DNA of 64,000 bases from Chimonanthus salicifolius (GCA_013350335.1 CM023536.1:11847520-11911519); one strand, 5' to 3'. Shown: positions 22,622 to 34,525, counted from the first letter of the stretch. The notes: a model not told the origin generated them from the sequence alone. Program-made: numbers and translations.

Positions 22622-23373
22622 TTCTTTTCCTTAAAACTAATTTATCAAATATACTAACCAGTTCCGCGACTGATTCTTGCTCTTCCAATCCTTCTCCTAT
22701 CTTCTTGATTCTTTTTCCCAAGCCGAGAACACCTCTTGCTGGCTGCCTTTTCTTCCTCTTGTTTTGCCGTGAATAAGAATTGAGATGGAGAGGAAATTCG
22801 GCTATGGTGGTATGAACCATGTGCCCTTGTCCTTCTCTCCTTTTATTACTTACACTTGAACCCAACTTAGAAGGTGCTTAAGATAACCAATCCCCTTAGG
22901 CCGTGCGCCCCTTGTCTTAATTAGTAATGCCGTGTGCCCTTGCTTCTTTTAATCTCCCATTGATCCCAATTTAAAGTAGCAATTGCCGACCTTGGCTTCC
23001 CACTTTAGAGAGTTCTAAATATAACATGCGCCCATTGTAATTTAGCAATTACCCTAATATTATTCCTAACAAAGAAAGGACACCTTTCCAAGACACACTA
23101 GCCTATCTTATCTTGTATGCGCATAATCATAGATATGCAACCTAATAATCGGCCATGCTCAATTATCCTTTTCCTTATTTATTTAATATTGCATTATTAA
23201 TTAAATTCAACCCCTATTTAATTTTTATTGAAACCAATTTCAAAACCGTTGGGTCTTAATTGGGCAATGACCACACCCTTTACCCATCTAAGATCCATAT
23301 TTAATAATTCACAAATTAAATGGACAATTTTCATATATCTTAATAAATTAAAAATCCGAGGTGTTACAATGGA

Positions 23374-23912
23374 TCACTTAAAACTTTTAATCCGTATTTG
23401 GTTCGAATTCAATTTAATGTGAGAGCATCTCAAATATAGTCAAAATGACAGGGATCAAATTCATGGAGGGCCCTAGTGAGCCTTGTTTGGGTGCTCACAG
23501 TCCTTATATTAGTAATTATACCTATGAACAACTTTCTTGAGTAGCTATCTATCATGAAGTAGGAACGATATGGTATGATGGTGTTTTAGGGAACAATATA
23601 ATAGTGTAAATGGATAAAGTTTCACTTCCATCTAATCGTAATCACGTGCTCTAGTCCTTATTTTGAATATTATAAACAATTGAATTCTCATACATTACTA
23701 TCTCATGAAATTAGGATGGTCAAAGGTCAATTTTCTCCTATGGTTTCCAACATCTCCAAACACAATCACAAATTTTTTCTTCTCTATCATATTTCATTAA
23801 ATAACAACTGATACAACAAACAGATACCTTCATAACAAAAGCAAAGCTTATAAGGAAAGTCTATTGACTCTATCTAATGAAAACCAGAGAAACATACAAA
23901 CAACAAGACTAC
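23374..23912. other. duplicated repeat block and 3' flank of the bZIP gene
   Basis: 23374-23560 continues the diverged duplication described at 18397-19690. From about 23700 to 23912 it is probably the 3' untranslated region and downstream DNA of the minus-strand bZIP gene. No poly-A signal can be assigned with confidence. Confidence 0.4.
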
Positions 23913-26099
23913 TCAATTTAGAAAAATTGAAGGATCAAATGCTGCATCATTGCTTTGGGTCTCATCAGGCTCAAATTGCATCATCATGTGTTGCTGCTGC
24001 ACTTGCTGCTCGTTAACTTGAAGGATTTGGTGCAATCTCTCTATTTCTTGCTGTAGACCCATAGTTCGAACTGCAATTTTTTTTCTAAATTTCATCAATA
24101 GATGGTAAAAGAGAGAGAAAGAGAGAGAGAGGGGGAGAATATATAGAGGATAGCGTTCAGCCACAAACCCAAGATGTTTTCAGAGTTAGAGCTCTTTGCG
24201 GAGCCCACCTATGATCATAGGATTTGGTGAATTAGAAAGGTCTATATGCGTATATAGTGCCTATGAAAAATCTACTTAACTGGATGACTCTATCCATGAG
24301 TTTGAAAGATATAAAAATAAATGGAAAATAAAACTATAATTTCACCAAATTCAATCTCATGGCTAAAGTCACTCAAACTGATTTTTCATGATAAAGAGAA
24401 ATAAAGAGAGAGTAGCCCTCTCCTAAGAATGAGTTTGGACCAAACTTGGTGCAAATAGCCAATGCGTGTCACTTAGACCTACATGGATGGGTGAGTTTGA
24501 AAGGCATTGACTTATATATAGTGTGTATAAAATTTAATCTTGATTGAAAATAAACATATTTTTAAAATTTCATATTTATCTAATAGTAGAATTCATCGAG
24601 ATAGATCAATAGGTCTTAAAAGTCAAATTTGTATCAAATTAGGTATATGTGCAATTTACCCGGAATAGGTGGGTGTGAGAGGTGATGTTGGTTCAATTAG
24701 GCCTATTATGGCCCCCACAAACGAAAGTTTGCATAAGATTCAAATTAGAACTATTTTTAGGAGAAATGTATATGAGAAATTCTTAAATACTTCGTGATAT
24801 ATTAAGCAAAGCATAAGACCCACATAACCTTCTGCCTTGATATTGATAGTGATAGTGATAGTGAAAAGTCGGTGTGGGAGGTGGGGGGAGGCGAATGGAT
24901 CACGATCCATTTAATCCACTATGGGTGATCATGAAAACTAGTTTGTGGGAGAGAGAGAGAAAGAGAGAGAGAGACCCTCCACTTGATTAATTGTATGCTT
25001 CAATGCTCCTTACCATCTTTGTACATCAATTCATGTTTGAGAGTTATTATTTGTTGCTTCAAAACGTTGATCTCAGCATTTTGAACTCGTCGCTTGTTTT
25101 CATAAATATTAACTTGATCTGCCAATAACCTTCTCTTCTCCTGTAAAATAAAAAAGGGTTACACAAATGTGGAGTGTATTAAACTAGTGAAAGAGATTAG
25201 GAGATGTCATTATTTTTACCTCAAGCATATAAAGCTTTCTTTGGAGTTCAGTAATGTATTGATGCTTCTTATCTCGAGATCTTTGTTGAGATATCCTATT
25301 TGATAGGATACTGAAAAACAATAAAAAAAATTATGTAATCTTTCCTTATATGATTTAATCCTGTTTTTATTTAAAAGGTAAAAAATAACTAAGCATGCTC
25401 TTTCTAAACAAGTTACATCATCAAATAAAAGTAAAAATTCAAATTTCTACAATAACCATTGTGTTTTCAGTCCAATAGAAGTGAGAGACACATGTTGAAT
25501 GACCAAAGAACCACAAATAAAGGAACACATTTAAGATGGAATGATGGGTAATAGTTTAAATACAAAATAAATATTAGGGCATCAAAACCAAACAAACTCA
25601 TCAATACTTTGTTATATGAACATAGAGTAGTATCATTGTACTCAAAAAGAGATTCAAAAATCAGTTAGTTTACTATTTTTTATTTTTAAGAAAAGAAAAG
25701 TGGCGCTCACCGTTTCAACCTCTGGGGATCTATGTCAGAATCTTCTCCATAATTCGCTTTAGGCGGTTTCTTTTCTTTATTTCCATTTTTTGAAGAACCT
25801 CCAATCACAACTCCCTTCAATGATGAGTAGTTATAGTCCAATGACCGTGGAGGGGTTGCTAAATTCTCCATTAATAAGGACTTGCCGTTATTTGCAAGCG
25901 ACAAAGTTTCTTCAAAACCGCCAACATTTTCTACTTTGTCGGTCTCAAATTCATTGGATGATTGGTGAGGGAATCCCATTACACTCTCTAATGAGGATCC
26001 TTCCACATTTGGCCACATGGGAAAAGAAGGATCGTGATTCCACACGCTCGTAGCCGTTTGGTTTGGGTACATTGGTGGCAAGCCCTTCTCCTTGTCCAT
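23913..26099 (-). CDS. bZIP transcription factor (bZIP34/61-like), complete
   Basis: Four exons with GT-AG borders: 25711-26099, 25220-25310, 25014-25140 and 23913-24070. They total 765 nt, encoding 254 aa and TGA. The start is MDKEKGLPPMYPN; the N-terminal 110 residues are acidic, Ser/Asn-rich and without a recognised domain. The basic region, about residues 127-150 across the first junction, reads PQRLKRILSNRISQQRSR then DKKHQYITEL. N-x7-R-x9-L spacing is kept, followed by a zipper of about five heptads (Leu, Leu, Leu, Tyr, Gln, Leu at d positions) over exon 3. The C-terminal exon is Gln-rich (NEQQVQQQH) and acidic, ending FDPSIFLN. Expected to act in the nucleus as a dimer on promoter DNA. 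Odd: the Ala of NRxSAxRSR is Gln, a base-contact position. The exon plan equals that of the pseudogene at 7300-12277. Target genes cannot be inferred. Confidence 0.9.
24200..24625. repeat. diverged repeat in bZIP intron 3
   Basis: A passage with GAAAGGTCTATATGCGTATATA and TTCAATCTCATGGCTAAAGT words is weakly similar to 10830-11050 in the intron of the other bZIP locus. It may recur in tandem at 24480-24600. It is a dispersed intronic repeat of unknown class. Confidence 0.3.
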
Positions 26100-28782
26100 T
26101 CGCTCTGCCTCTATTTTTCTCTGGTGTATCTACCAACTCAAAGCAAGCTACCACAACAAAATTAAGAAAAAAGTTAAAAAGGGAATGTTCGCATTAGCCA
26201 TTTTAATCTATAGAATAGTAAAAAGGAAAAAAAAAATCGATACTAAATTAAAAATGACTAGTATATAATTAAGAACTTAACAGCCATAATAGAGAAAAGC
26301 TTTAAAAAACCAAGCATGCCTTTCACCTCAATAAGGAACAAGAAGAGAATGTATGAAAGGAACTTCTAGTAGTCCTCCATTCTAGTGGAAAAAGAAGGAA
26401 TGACTGCTGTGGGGAACCTCTGCCTTTCTCAATCCTCCCCTTGCCCTTTTAATATAGAAGAGATGGGAATGAGATTAATGTACAGAGTGACATTTTTGCC
26501 CTTCTTAACACAAGAAAAATGCTAGTGTGAAAATTATTAAAAAGAACAGCTAGCCTATGGCCCCACTCTGAACTCTTCTCTTCTCCAACTTGCCCCTTGT
26601 GATTTGAATCAATGGCTTTGATTCATTTGCATAAATAACTCACTTTCATCTCGATTGATCGAGTCATTTATTCTATCAATTTCAATTTAAAAGTCGAACT
26701 AAATTAACTTTATTATTATGGTTCAATGCATTTGTGGATTAGATTAAGGGGTAAAAATGACAAATCATATTAATCTTCCAAATAAATAAAATATTCCCTA
26801 ATATTTGTACAAAACTCGTGAGCATGGGATTCTGTCAGAAGACTGCTTGTTTCCCGGAAGCTTTTGCCTGAAATAGAACTAAGCTTTATTGTTCTCAGAG
26901 GGAAGGAGATATAAACGAGGCCTGCATGAAATACGTTACAAGTTGGCAGTGAGAGAGTGAAATGATAATCTCCAAACTGATACACAGTTGTTGCTCGGCT
27001 TTATCTCTGGATAAAGGATCCTTTAATTTGAGGTGGCAATGGATATATTAAAAAGGTTTTTTTTTTTTTTTTTGAAAATACGTGGTCTATCAAAGAAGCA
27101 CGTTAATTAAATCAATCGAACTTGTTTTTAAAGATTATAAATTTTAAAAAATTAAAAAATAATTTGAATTGATAAAAATTTAAAAGAGTTCAGAAATTCG
27201 ATTTGATTGATTTAATTAAAGATGATTTTTACTTTTTTTAATGGATCTTTTACCACTCTAGTTGTTGAGTCACTTAAGTCTTGAATGCGACTCGCAATCC
27301 ACTCAAAGGGTCAGTCCTTATAAAATTATCTGATATGTGGGTATAATTATGCAATATTAGTTTAACAGAGCACTTTACGAAAATGGAAAAAAAATGAAGC
27401 CTTTAAAATTTGAACTCAATCTTTGAGGGTTTCCCTTAAAAAAAATATTATATTACTCATCTAAATTAAATTTCTATGAAAATGAGTAGGCAATTCAGAT
27501 AATTTTTTATTATTTGGGGAATTTAGGGACTCTCAGATTTTGATGACTAGTCATTTATTTCTATTTTTCATGATGTCACATGTAACAATAAAGTGGGGCA
27601 CTGGTGACCATGCAGTACCACCAATTTGAAGTGAAAATTTCAAGTGATTCTCGTGGGTTGGGAAGTAGAGTTTGCATGGATGTGATGATTATGGCACGAT
27701 TAAGCATAGTTAGTCCACTAGTGAGGAATCTCTCATAATCCATAAGGATTCTCATTTGCAGACCTTTTATTTATTTTAATTTACACAAATAGATATTACA
27801 ATGATAACATAATAATGAAATAAAATAAAATACTTGTCTTAGAGAAAAGTGCATTTAAAAAATTTTAATATTGTTTTAGATAAAGAGAGGAAAAAAAAAG
27901 CGTCAAAAGTATAAAGTGACAGTTAAGACGATTGAATCTAAATATAAATATTATTGAGATAGCGTTGACTTTATTCGTCCATTCACACATGCACGTTGTA
28001 ACCTAGGATCATGTGCACGAAGCCGTTGACTACTCTATAATAATAAAAGTCATAGTAGCAAAATACCCTAATAAAAATTCGTAATCATTCAAAAAGAAAA
28101 ACAATTATTCGAGTTATTAGAATAGTTATCAATTGAAAGTATTGGACTTTTATGTCAACAACTATTAATTTTTAGTGGTTTAGCAGCTGTCTAGGAAGAG
28201 AAAGAAAATCATTCCAGCTTTTTTTCTAATTTTATTGATCTAATTGATTAATGATTTTGCTTTTATTAAGATAAATATAATTAATCAAGGACTATTTAAG
28301 TTGTGCCACATTGATGGAAGGCTTCTTATCATTTGTACAAAGGAGCCGGTGTTAGAACTTTCTTCCATTTAGAAATAGGAAATAGTGAAAAGTGTACTAA
28401 GATGAAAAGACGTTTTAAATGTAATGAGATGGCTCAAGGGAAAAGAGATTCTTTTGTTGATCCTTTGGAATTTATGGAGTTCAATGCACTCCTATCAATT
28501 TGTTGTTTTTATGATAAAAATCTAAGGTTTTCCTAGATTTGATGACGTTAAAGATGATGATTTAATCAATAAAAAGGATGTTTATTTGAAAGGTTTAGAA
28601 GATAATTGGATTGAAAAGTTTGAATTTTGTAACGGGCCATGTTAGAGGACAAGATCAATTATAACTAAAAAATTGAATAGTTTCATAAATAATCAAGGAG
28701 ACTGCAAAATTGTTCAAAATAGAGTCTATCAAATCATCTTAATTTGTATTTCATTTAAGATGAAATAAAGTCTAAAAGTTCC
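26100..28782. other. 5' flank of the bZIP gene, otherwise unassigned
   Basis: The first few hundred bases should include the bZIP promoter and 5' untranslated region (on the minus strand). A poly-T tract lies at 27057-27073. Open frames of 71 codons (26770-26985, minus) and 67 codons (28333-28536, plus) have no recognised domain and no splice context that I can support. No bounded mobile element is visible. Confidence 0.4.
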
Positions 28783-29589
28783 TGAGTGCGTAGAACCAGA
28801 TTAACCCTAGAGCAGGGTGAATAGGATAATCACAAACTTTGTGGCCTTTTTAAAATTTTCTTGATTAATTGAGTGCGGAATTAAGATAATTAATTAAGAG
28901 TGTGTGTTATGCAATGTGTACAAGATAATCAATCAATCACACAAGGAGACAATGCACACAACTTATAGTGGTTCGGTTAAACAACCTATATCCACATGTT
29001 GAGACTCAGCCAACCTTGGGCTATCTCCAAATTCACTAAGCATTGGAATTACACCAACACAATAAAATAGGTTCCACTTATCCAATTGATTGAGACTGTC
29101 ACCAAATTCCTATCCCACTATTTTTATAGTGGTTCAAGAGAAAAATTATTCTCTTTATCCACTTCACAATTAACAATTGATTTTAAAGAAAAATCTAAAC
29201 TGGGAAGCACTTGCCTTGAAGCCTTGCAAATGTGTACATGTGCTTTCGAAACGGTCCACCCAATATGAGCTCGTACAATCCCGACGTTGACGAAGACTTG
29301 TCGTGTACAGCAACCACAATCCTTGGGTATCTAGGAAATTGGAGGTCCAATATCTATCCTAGAGCTTTGGCTCAATCATTTTCTCTTAATCACAATCTTT
29401 ACCGATTGGATACTTGAATGGTTTGCAATTGATTTACCAAGAGAGAGTAAGCCTTTTAATTTTGCCTTTGGCCTTGAGAGTTTTGGACTGGTAAATGAGG
29501 CTCTTTGATGCTCAAGATGTCTAACCAAAACTCACCAAACAATTATCTATTTATAGGCAAACACGAAATTTTTTGTATCACTGAAACAC

Positions 29590-30290
29590 ACGTAGCGATC
29601 GATCGTCCGTGTACTAGCGATCGATCGTCCGTGTTTGAATTCTTTTGCACCAACCTAGACTGTTGAACATTTAATGCACAGTAATGGCTCTGAAACGGTA
29701 GCCTCAAGATGGATCATACCATACGACTGATAGTCTGTGTTTCTGGCGATTGATTGTGGGTTGGTGAATGCATCGTCCTGAGACTAACTGTATTTTTTGT
29801 GTCAAGTCTCCTCCAGGCCTTGGGCGATGGGTCGTGCGCCCGATGCAATATTACCATGTCCTGGCGATGGGTCGTGTGACCGATTAATTGTGCGTGATAC
29901 CATGCGAAGGATTGACGCCAGACAGAAACCATCATCCTGAGCCTAACTGTGTTTTACAGTGGGTATTTTTCCCAATCTCCAGGCGATACATTGTGTAGGG
30001 CGATTGATCGCCCCTATACTTAGACGAAGGATCGTCTGCACGATATGATGTCCAATTCCTGACTGTGAATGACAGTCCAATTTGCCTAAGTCTAGGCGAT
30101 CGATCGTTATGCACGATTGGATCGTCCCTGTCCTAGCGATACATTGCGATGCACGAACGTATCGTCCTGAGAGCACATGGGTTTGGCAGTCCAGTCCAAC
30201 CAGAAGCCCTTGATGTTCCACACGACATATCGCAAGTCCACGATTAGTGTTGTGCTATGACTGACGAATGATCGCCTGGCACGATGTGTC
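29590..30290. repeat. GATCGATCGT-rich block in the copia LTR
   Basis: Many imperfect copies of CGATCGATCGT, CGATGGGTCGTG and CGATTGATCG, usually followed by a C/T-rich word such as CCGTG. The palindromic core GATCGATC is perfect at several sites (29598, 29618, 30099). The other LTR copy has the same class of words at 62370-62950. Confidence 0.8.
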
Positions 30291-31676
30291 AGTCTTGACA
30301 GTAAATTCATATTTCCAAGTTGGGTTCCAATTTGGTGTCAAACACGTTTAGGCTTGATTAATTGTCCTAGATGTGATCTCTAAGCCTAGGAAAGTCCAAC
30401 CTTGTAACACCCCAACCACATGGGGGTGTGGGAAAAAGTCCCACATCGCCCATGAGGTGGAGGGGGTGTGGGGTTATAAAAGGGTGCTCCTCTCTCCTTA
30501 GCACAAGGGCTTTTGGGCCTGGTCTTGTGGGTCAAGCTCAATGCAGAGCCGTGCGGGCCGCCCCACGTGGAGTCCAAAGCGGACAATATTGTGCTGAATG
30601 GATGGGTTATTACATTTGGTATCAGACCATGGTTCAACTCTCAGGCTGTGTGGGCCATCTACCCTTCTATGTTGTGTTGCTTGTGTAGACCCCTTGTCAG
30701 TGCGACGTGATGGAGCCGGGACGGCTTTGGTCTTAAGGCTGGTGGATTGTAACACCCCACCCACATGGGGCTGTAATACCCTGACCCAGATTAGGCGTAA
30801 TTAGCTAAATAAATCCTTCTTAGACCGGTTAATCTTGAAGATTATGGTTAGGGTTTTGTGAAAAAGCCCAGGTGTGGTCAATCTGAGCTCGAAAACTCAG
30901 TGATCCAACTCGTCCAACTGGAGGGGCAAAATGGTAATTTACCATTTATTATTATTATTATTTTATTATTTGTGTCATTATGTGATTATTATTTGATGAT
31001 ATTATTCTCCTTAATCAAGGATTTCTATTTCTGACTTTAGAATAATTTTATTTTCAGAAAATAGTATTTAAAACCGCCCGTCAAAATCCCGAAAAGGAGA
31101 AATAAATATTTTTAAATGCTTTTGGAAATGAGAAAAATTTTGAAACAAGCTTAGTATGTTAGACCATTTTAGTATGGTCTAGTTTATTCTTTCAAAGCCC
31201 AAAAATGAGGACTCTAAATCGTTTTATTTAACGCAAGTTAAATCATATAAATAGTGTTAAATTATAATTTTATTTAAATCTATGGTTTTTAATGAGTTTT
31301 AAATCTCCAAATTTTGTTGGTGATTTGAATTTTTAAACCCAACTTATCTGTCAAGTTGGATTAAATTTATTCAGTTTTAAAAGTATTGTTTTTAGTTAAA
31401 AATCAAATTTTAATCAAAAGTGGACCTTTTTGCAAAATAAAAAATTTTGGGGGATTTATCTGCAACGAACGCCCAAATAGTGCGGTTACTGTTGGGGACG
31501 TCGGTAGCAGCTGCATGCAGTGGCCCAATGACCACCACGATCAACCCAATGACCACCACCCATTGATCGGATTTTCTATAAAATCTCAGCCTCATTAGCT
31601 GGTTTTACTGCCTCAGTTTCTCATCTCTCTCAGTCTCTCAACTGCTCTTTGAAAATCAACCGATCACCTCTTCTCT

Positions 31677-31678
31677 GT

Positions 31679-31735
<57 letters not shown>

Positions 31736-31744
31736 GTGTGTGTG

Positions 31745-31775
<31 letters not shown>

Positions 31776-31776
31776 T
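31677..31776. repeat. (GT)n microsatellite
   Basis: About 100 bp of GT repeats with a few interruptions, within the solo LTR. It creates a poly-Cys/Val open frame that is not a gene. Confidence 0.95.
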
Positions 31777-32174
31777 TTTCCAAGTTTTCCTAACCGTAGC
31801 TTAGAGGAGGAGTTTTTCAAAAGGCCGGATTTTCAACCCAGGAACTCGAGTGAAGGTAACCACTGTATTCCTTTTCAAATTTCAGTCCATTTAGAATCAA
31901 GTATAACTAAATTTGGCCAAGTTATGAGTGAGTAAAATCAATTTCAAGTTTAAGGAAAATCATAGTTTTTCTTGTATTAGTGTGTGTTTTAGTGTTAAAA
32001 TCCGATGGCTTATTGATTTTAAAGCTCCAAACCACTCCCTATGGAAAAAGGACTCACTGAGGAGTCCATCTGATCGGTTGGATGTGAAAATCAAATTCAG
32101 AAAACCCATTATTTCTAGATTTGTATTTCATGGTGTTGCCGTTCGTGACTGTCTGCTGTTGCAGACAGAGGAGG

Positions 32175-32560
32175 AAGATGACTCTCGGACGGTCCGAGAG
32201 TTGTGCTTCGGACGGTCCGAGGGTAAACCCCCTTCGGACGGTCCGAGAGTGACCTTCAGACATTTTCGACCTTCAATTCGAAGTTCCCGAAGCGTCCGAA
32301 GCTAGCCATTCTCCGCCGGACGTTCTGAGTCCCGTTCGGAAGGACCGAACCCCTCTCGGACGATCCGAGCTTCACTCGGCATGATCTGAGACACACAGAC
32401 CCACCGAAGCCTGTTTTTCTGATTTTTTGGTTTGGAAGGACCTTCAGACTATCCGAGACCTGATCTTCGGACGGTCTGAAGACAGACCCAAGTTCCGAAG
32501 TCTGTGACTAGTTTAGGCAGTGGTTCGGATGATCTGAAGCCACAGTACCTGGTTCCGAGT
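32175..32560. repeat. TCGGACGGTCCGA palindrome cluster
   Basis: At least three perfect palindromes (CTCGGACGGTCCGAG at 32184; TTCGGACGGTCCGAG at 32208 and 32233) and several degenerate ones (CGGACGATCCGAG, CGGACGGTCTGAAG, CGGAAGGACCGAA) within 400 bp of the solo LTR. Confidence 0.9.
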
Positions 32561-34525
32561 CATGTTCCGAGGGACCTAGTTTTTTAATGTAAAATCTTGA
32601 TTGATTGGTGATGCATGTGTTAGACCTAAGTTTAAGGTGATGTTTATACCCCATTAATAATTTAAAAATGTACTAACCCTTCTTCTTTATTTGTATAGTG
32701 TATATACTATTTTATTCACTTCCAGGCCGACTCTATTTGCTGGGCACTGAGTGACTTCACTTCCAGGCCGACGCTATATTTGTCGGGCACTGAGTGACCT
32801 CGAGGCCTTACTCAACATGTCAATTACTTCTATCCAGAAGACAACCGAGAAGTGACCTGAGTATCTAGACCTAACTCAATACGTCAATCTAGTCATGCCC
32901 AGAAGACAATATGAGTTTTGGACTGAGCACCCTATTATTATACATTGTGGATTATTGTAACTTAAAATTATTAGAAACCAAGTAGGAGACTCAATTCCAT
33001 TTACCTTGAAGATTTTTGGGAAAACAGTATGGTTTTGAAGTACTAAATGTATATATTTGAATGCTATGTATATTGACTATTAATGATTATGTACTTGTTT
33101 GCTTGTTTAACAGAGACCGCAATACCACACATTTTCGGTGAGGGAACTTAACTTTATAGTAGGTGTAATAAGGTTTTATGAGATGAATCTTGAGCAATGA
33201 GTGGTTTCAAGTTTGATGAACCCACCCATATGCCTAGACATGATGTACTGTTGTAAGAAGTGCTTATGATAATGGTGAATGTTTATGATGTTGATCATAT
33301 GAGATATGTAATACTGCTTCCACGTGCCCTTGACTATTGAACCAATATCGGCCATGTGTGTGAGATGATTTACATCTACTGGACCAGGGGTGTTGACAGT
33401 TGTTGACTTGAGGAGTGTCAGTATCAGCTATGTGAGGGCCGAAGATGTACTTGTAAGGGATGTATTTTGACCATGTCGAGATTTAATATAATGGTCTCAA
33501 CGTAGTATGTAGACGTTACGTTGGATGATAGTAGTAGTGGAAAAGATGATGAGAATGGAAATGATGTTGAGATTATACTTGATATTGAGAAATTATTGTC
33601 AAGCATGAGATATTATATTACAAATGTTGATTATTTACTAACCTGATATTTGATTAGACTGCATTGTTATATTTCCTTCACTAGGCTAGTTAGCTCACAC
33701 CACTCACCTTTCAGGAGATGTGCCCGAGGAGGAGAACCCTCCATATGAAGCTTAGGATGGATAAGCTGCTGCGTTGCCTTGGAATTCCCAGTGAGGGGAA
33801 TTCTGTTATCTTTGCCTTTTGGATCCTTGAACCTTTTGCTTATATAAAGTACCGTGTGTGGTACTTAATTTGCATTAATGTAATGTATTGAACTACCATG
33901 TGTTCCGTAGACTACTCTGACGATGTTTTAATAATAATTCGTTGTTGGAATTATGTGTTGATGTTTGTGTCTCTTTAGGGTAGAGTTATGGCTTGTGTTT
34001 GAGTCCACATGTTGAGATCATGTGTAACCCTTGGGCCTAACCATTGATCCGGCCCGGTTAGAATGCTTGAGTTTAGTTTTAAAAAAAAAAAATCAGTCGC
34101 GTTTCGGGCCCACCTTTCAGGTCGGGGCGTGACAGGGGGTGTGGGAAAAAGTCCCACATCGCCCATGAGGTGGAGGGGGTGTGGGGTTATAAGAGGGTGC
34201 TCTCCTCTCCTTAGCACAAGGCCTTTTGGGCCTGATCTTGTGGGTCAGGCCCAATGTAAAGTCGTGCGGGCCGCCCCACGTGAGGCCAAAGCGGACAATA
34301 TTGTGCTGAAGGGACTGGGTTATTACAAACTTAAGGTAAGGGTATCACCTGAGGCCATCTATGGTCACTTACCATATGTGATTGCCATATGAGTTGATCT
34401 GTTGAGTCGTCACACTTCAACCAGCGATTAAGATCTTGAGTCTTTGAGCTTCTCTCTTCAAGGCAAGCCTTCACCTAAGTTACAAACTTGACAAATAGGT
34501 GACACGGCAAGCCGGGGCACTAATA

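Larger units (their letters stand above)
20193..23368 (-). mobile_element. solo LTR of a long-LTR gypsy element (Del/Tekay-like)
   Basis: A 3,176-bp unit. On the minus strand it starts TGTAACACCTCGGATTTTT and ends GGGGGGGCGTTACA, both typical of plant Del/Tekay LTRs. It is flanked by ATGAA/ATGGA (20188-20192 and 23369-23373), a 5-bp duplication with one change. The related sequence at 19190-19210 shows the uninterrupted target. There are no gag or pol domains, so only one LTR remains after recombination between two LTRs. Notable contents are a 47-bp direct repeat at about 20848-20970 and an array of GGTTCGGCCA hairpins at 21300-22621. Confidence 0.85.
30772..34134 (+). mobile_element. solo LTR of a long-LTR gypsy element, nested in the TRIM
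   Basis: A 3,363-bp unit that starts TGTAATACCCTGACCC and ends GGTCGGGGCGTGACA. It is flanked by GGGGC (30767-30771) and GGGGG (34135-34139). The untouched LTR1 of the TRIM shows the original site (CACATGGGGGTGTGGG). No gag or pol. Inside lie a GT tract, a cluster of TCGGACGGTCCGA palindromes at 32180-32560, two direct copies of CACTTCCAGGCCGAC near 32715-32770, and degenerate repeats around CCAGAAGACAA. Confidence 0.9.
30403..34327 (+). mobile_element. TRIM element, interrupted
   Basis: LTR1 is 30403-30614 (212 bp, TGTAACACCCCAACC to GGGTTATTACA). Then comes TTTGGTATCAGA, the initiator-Met primer site, a 133-bp interior with no coding capacity, and LTR2 in two pieces, 30748-30771 and 34140-34327, that also sum to 212 bp. 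The flanks AACCT (30398-30402) and AACTT (34328-34332) form a 5-bp duplication with one change. Removing the nested insert leaves a 557-bp element. Being non-autonomous it needs proteins from other LTR elements. Another member is at 55706-56265. Confidence 0.92.
28783..34525 (-). mobile_element. copia (SIRE/Maximus-like) LTR, split by a nested TRIM
   Basis: Minus-strand LTR whose two parts are 34525-34333 and 30397-28783. It starts TATTAGTGCCCCGGCTTG (mutated TG) and matches the plus-strand LTR at 62038-63816 in order and wording, for example CCTAGGCTTAGA, GTTTGGCACCAAA/GTTTGACACCAAA, GAATTTACTGTCA, and the near-end words CGCACTCAATTAATC/GCGGAATTAA and CCTATTCACCC. Without the insert it is about 1.8 kb, as is the other copy (1,779 bp). 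No primer site or coding DNA follows, so it is most likely a solo LTR. The low-coordinate boundary is approximate. Confidence 0.75.

Noticed and set aside
24100..24135. GAGAGA tract near bZIP exon 4 as a promoter element
   Set aside because: It lies in intron 3 near the splice acceptor of a minus-strand gene (a CT tract on that strand), which fits a polypyrimidine region better.
28333..28536. 67-codon plus-strand frame as a small gene
   Set aside because: It has no recognised domain, splice context or repeat relation. The evidence was too weak for a gene call.
30428..30804. Overlapping frames of 65-88 codons on both strands
   Set aside because: They lie within TRIM LTR and interior sequence, and matching frames at 34063-34392 arise from the second LTR.
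31687..31935. 82-codon frame starting with many Cys-Val repeats
   Set aside because: It is the translation of a GT microsatellite inside a solo LTR.
34384..34525. Separate LTR start unrelated to its surroundings
   Set aside because: Comparison with 62038-62230 shows that it is the beginning of the same copia LTR as 28783-30397, split by the TRIM.
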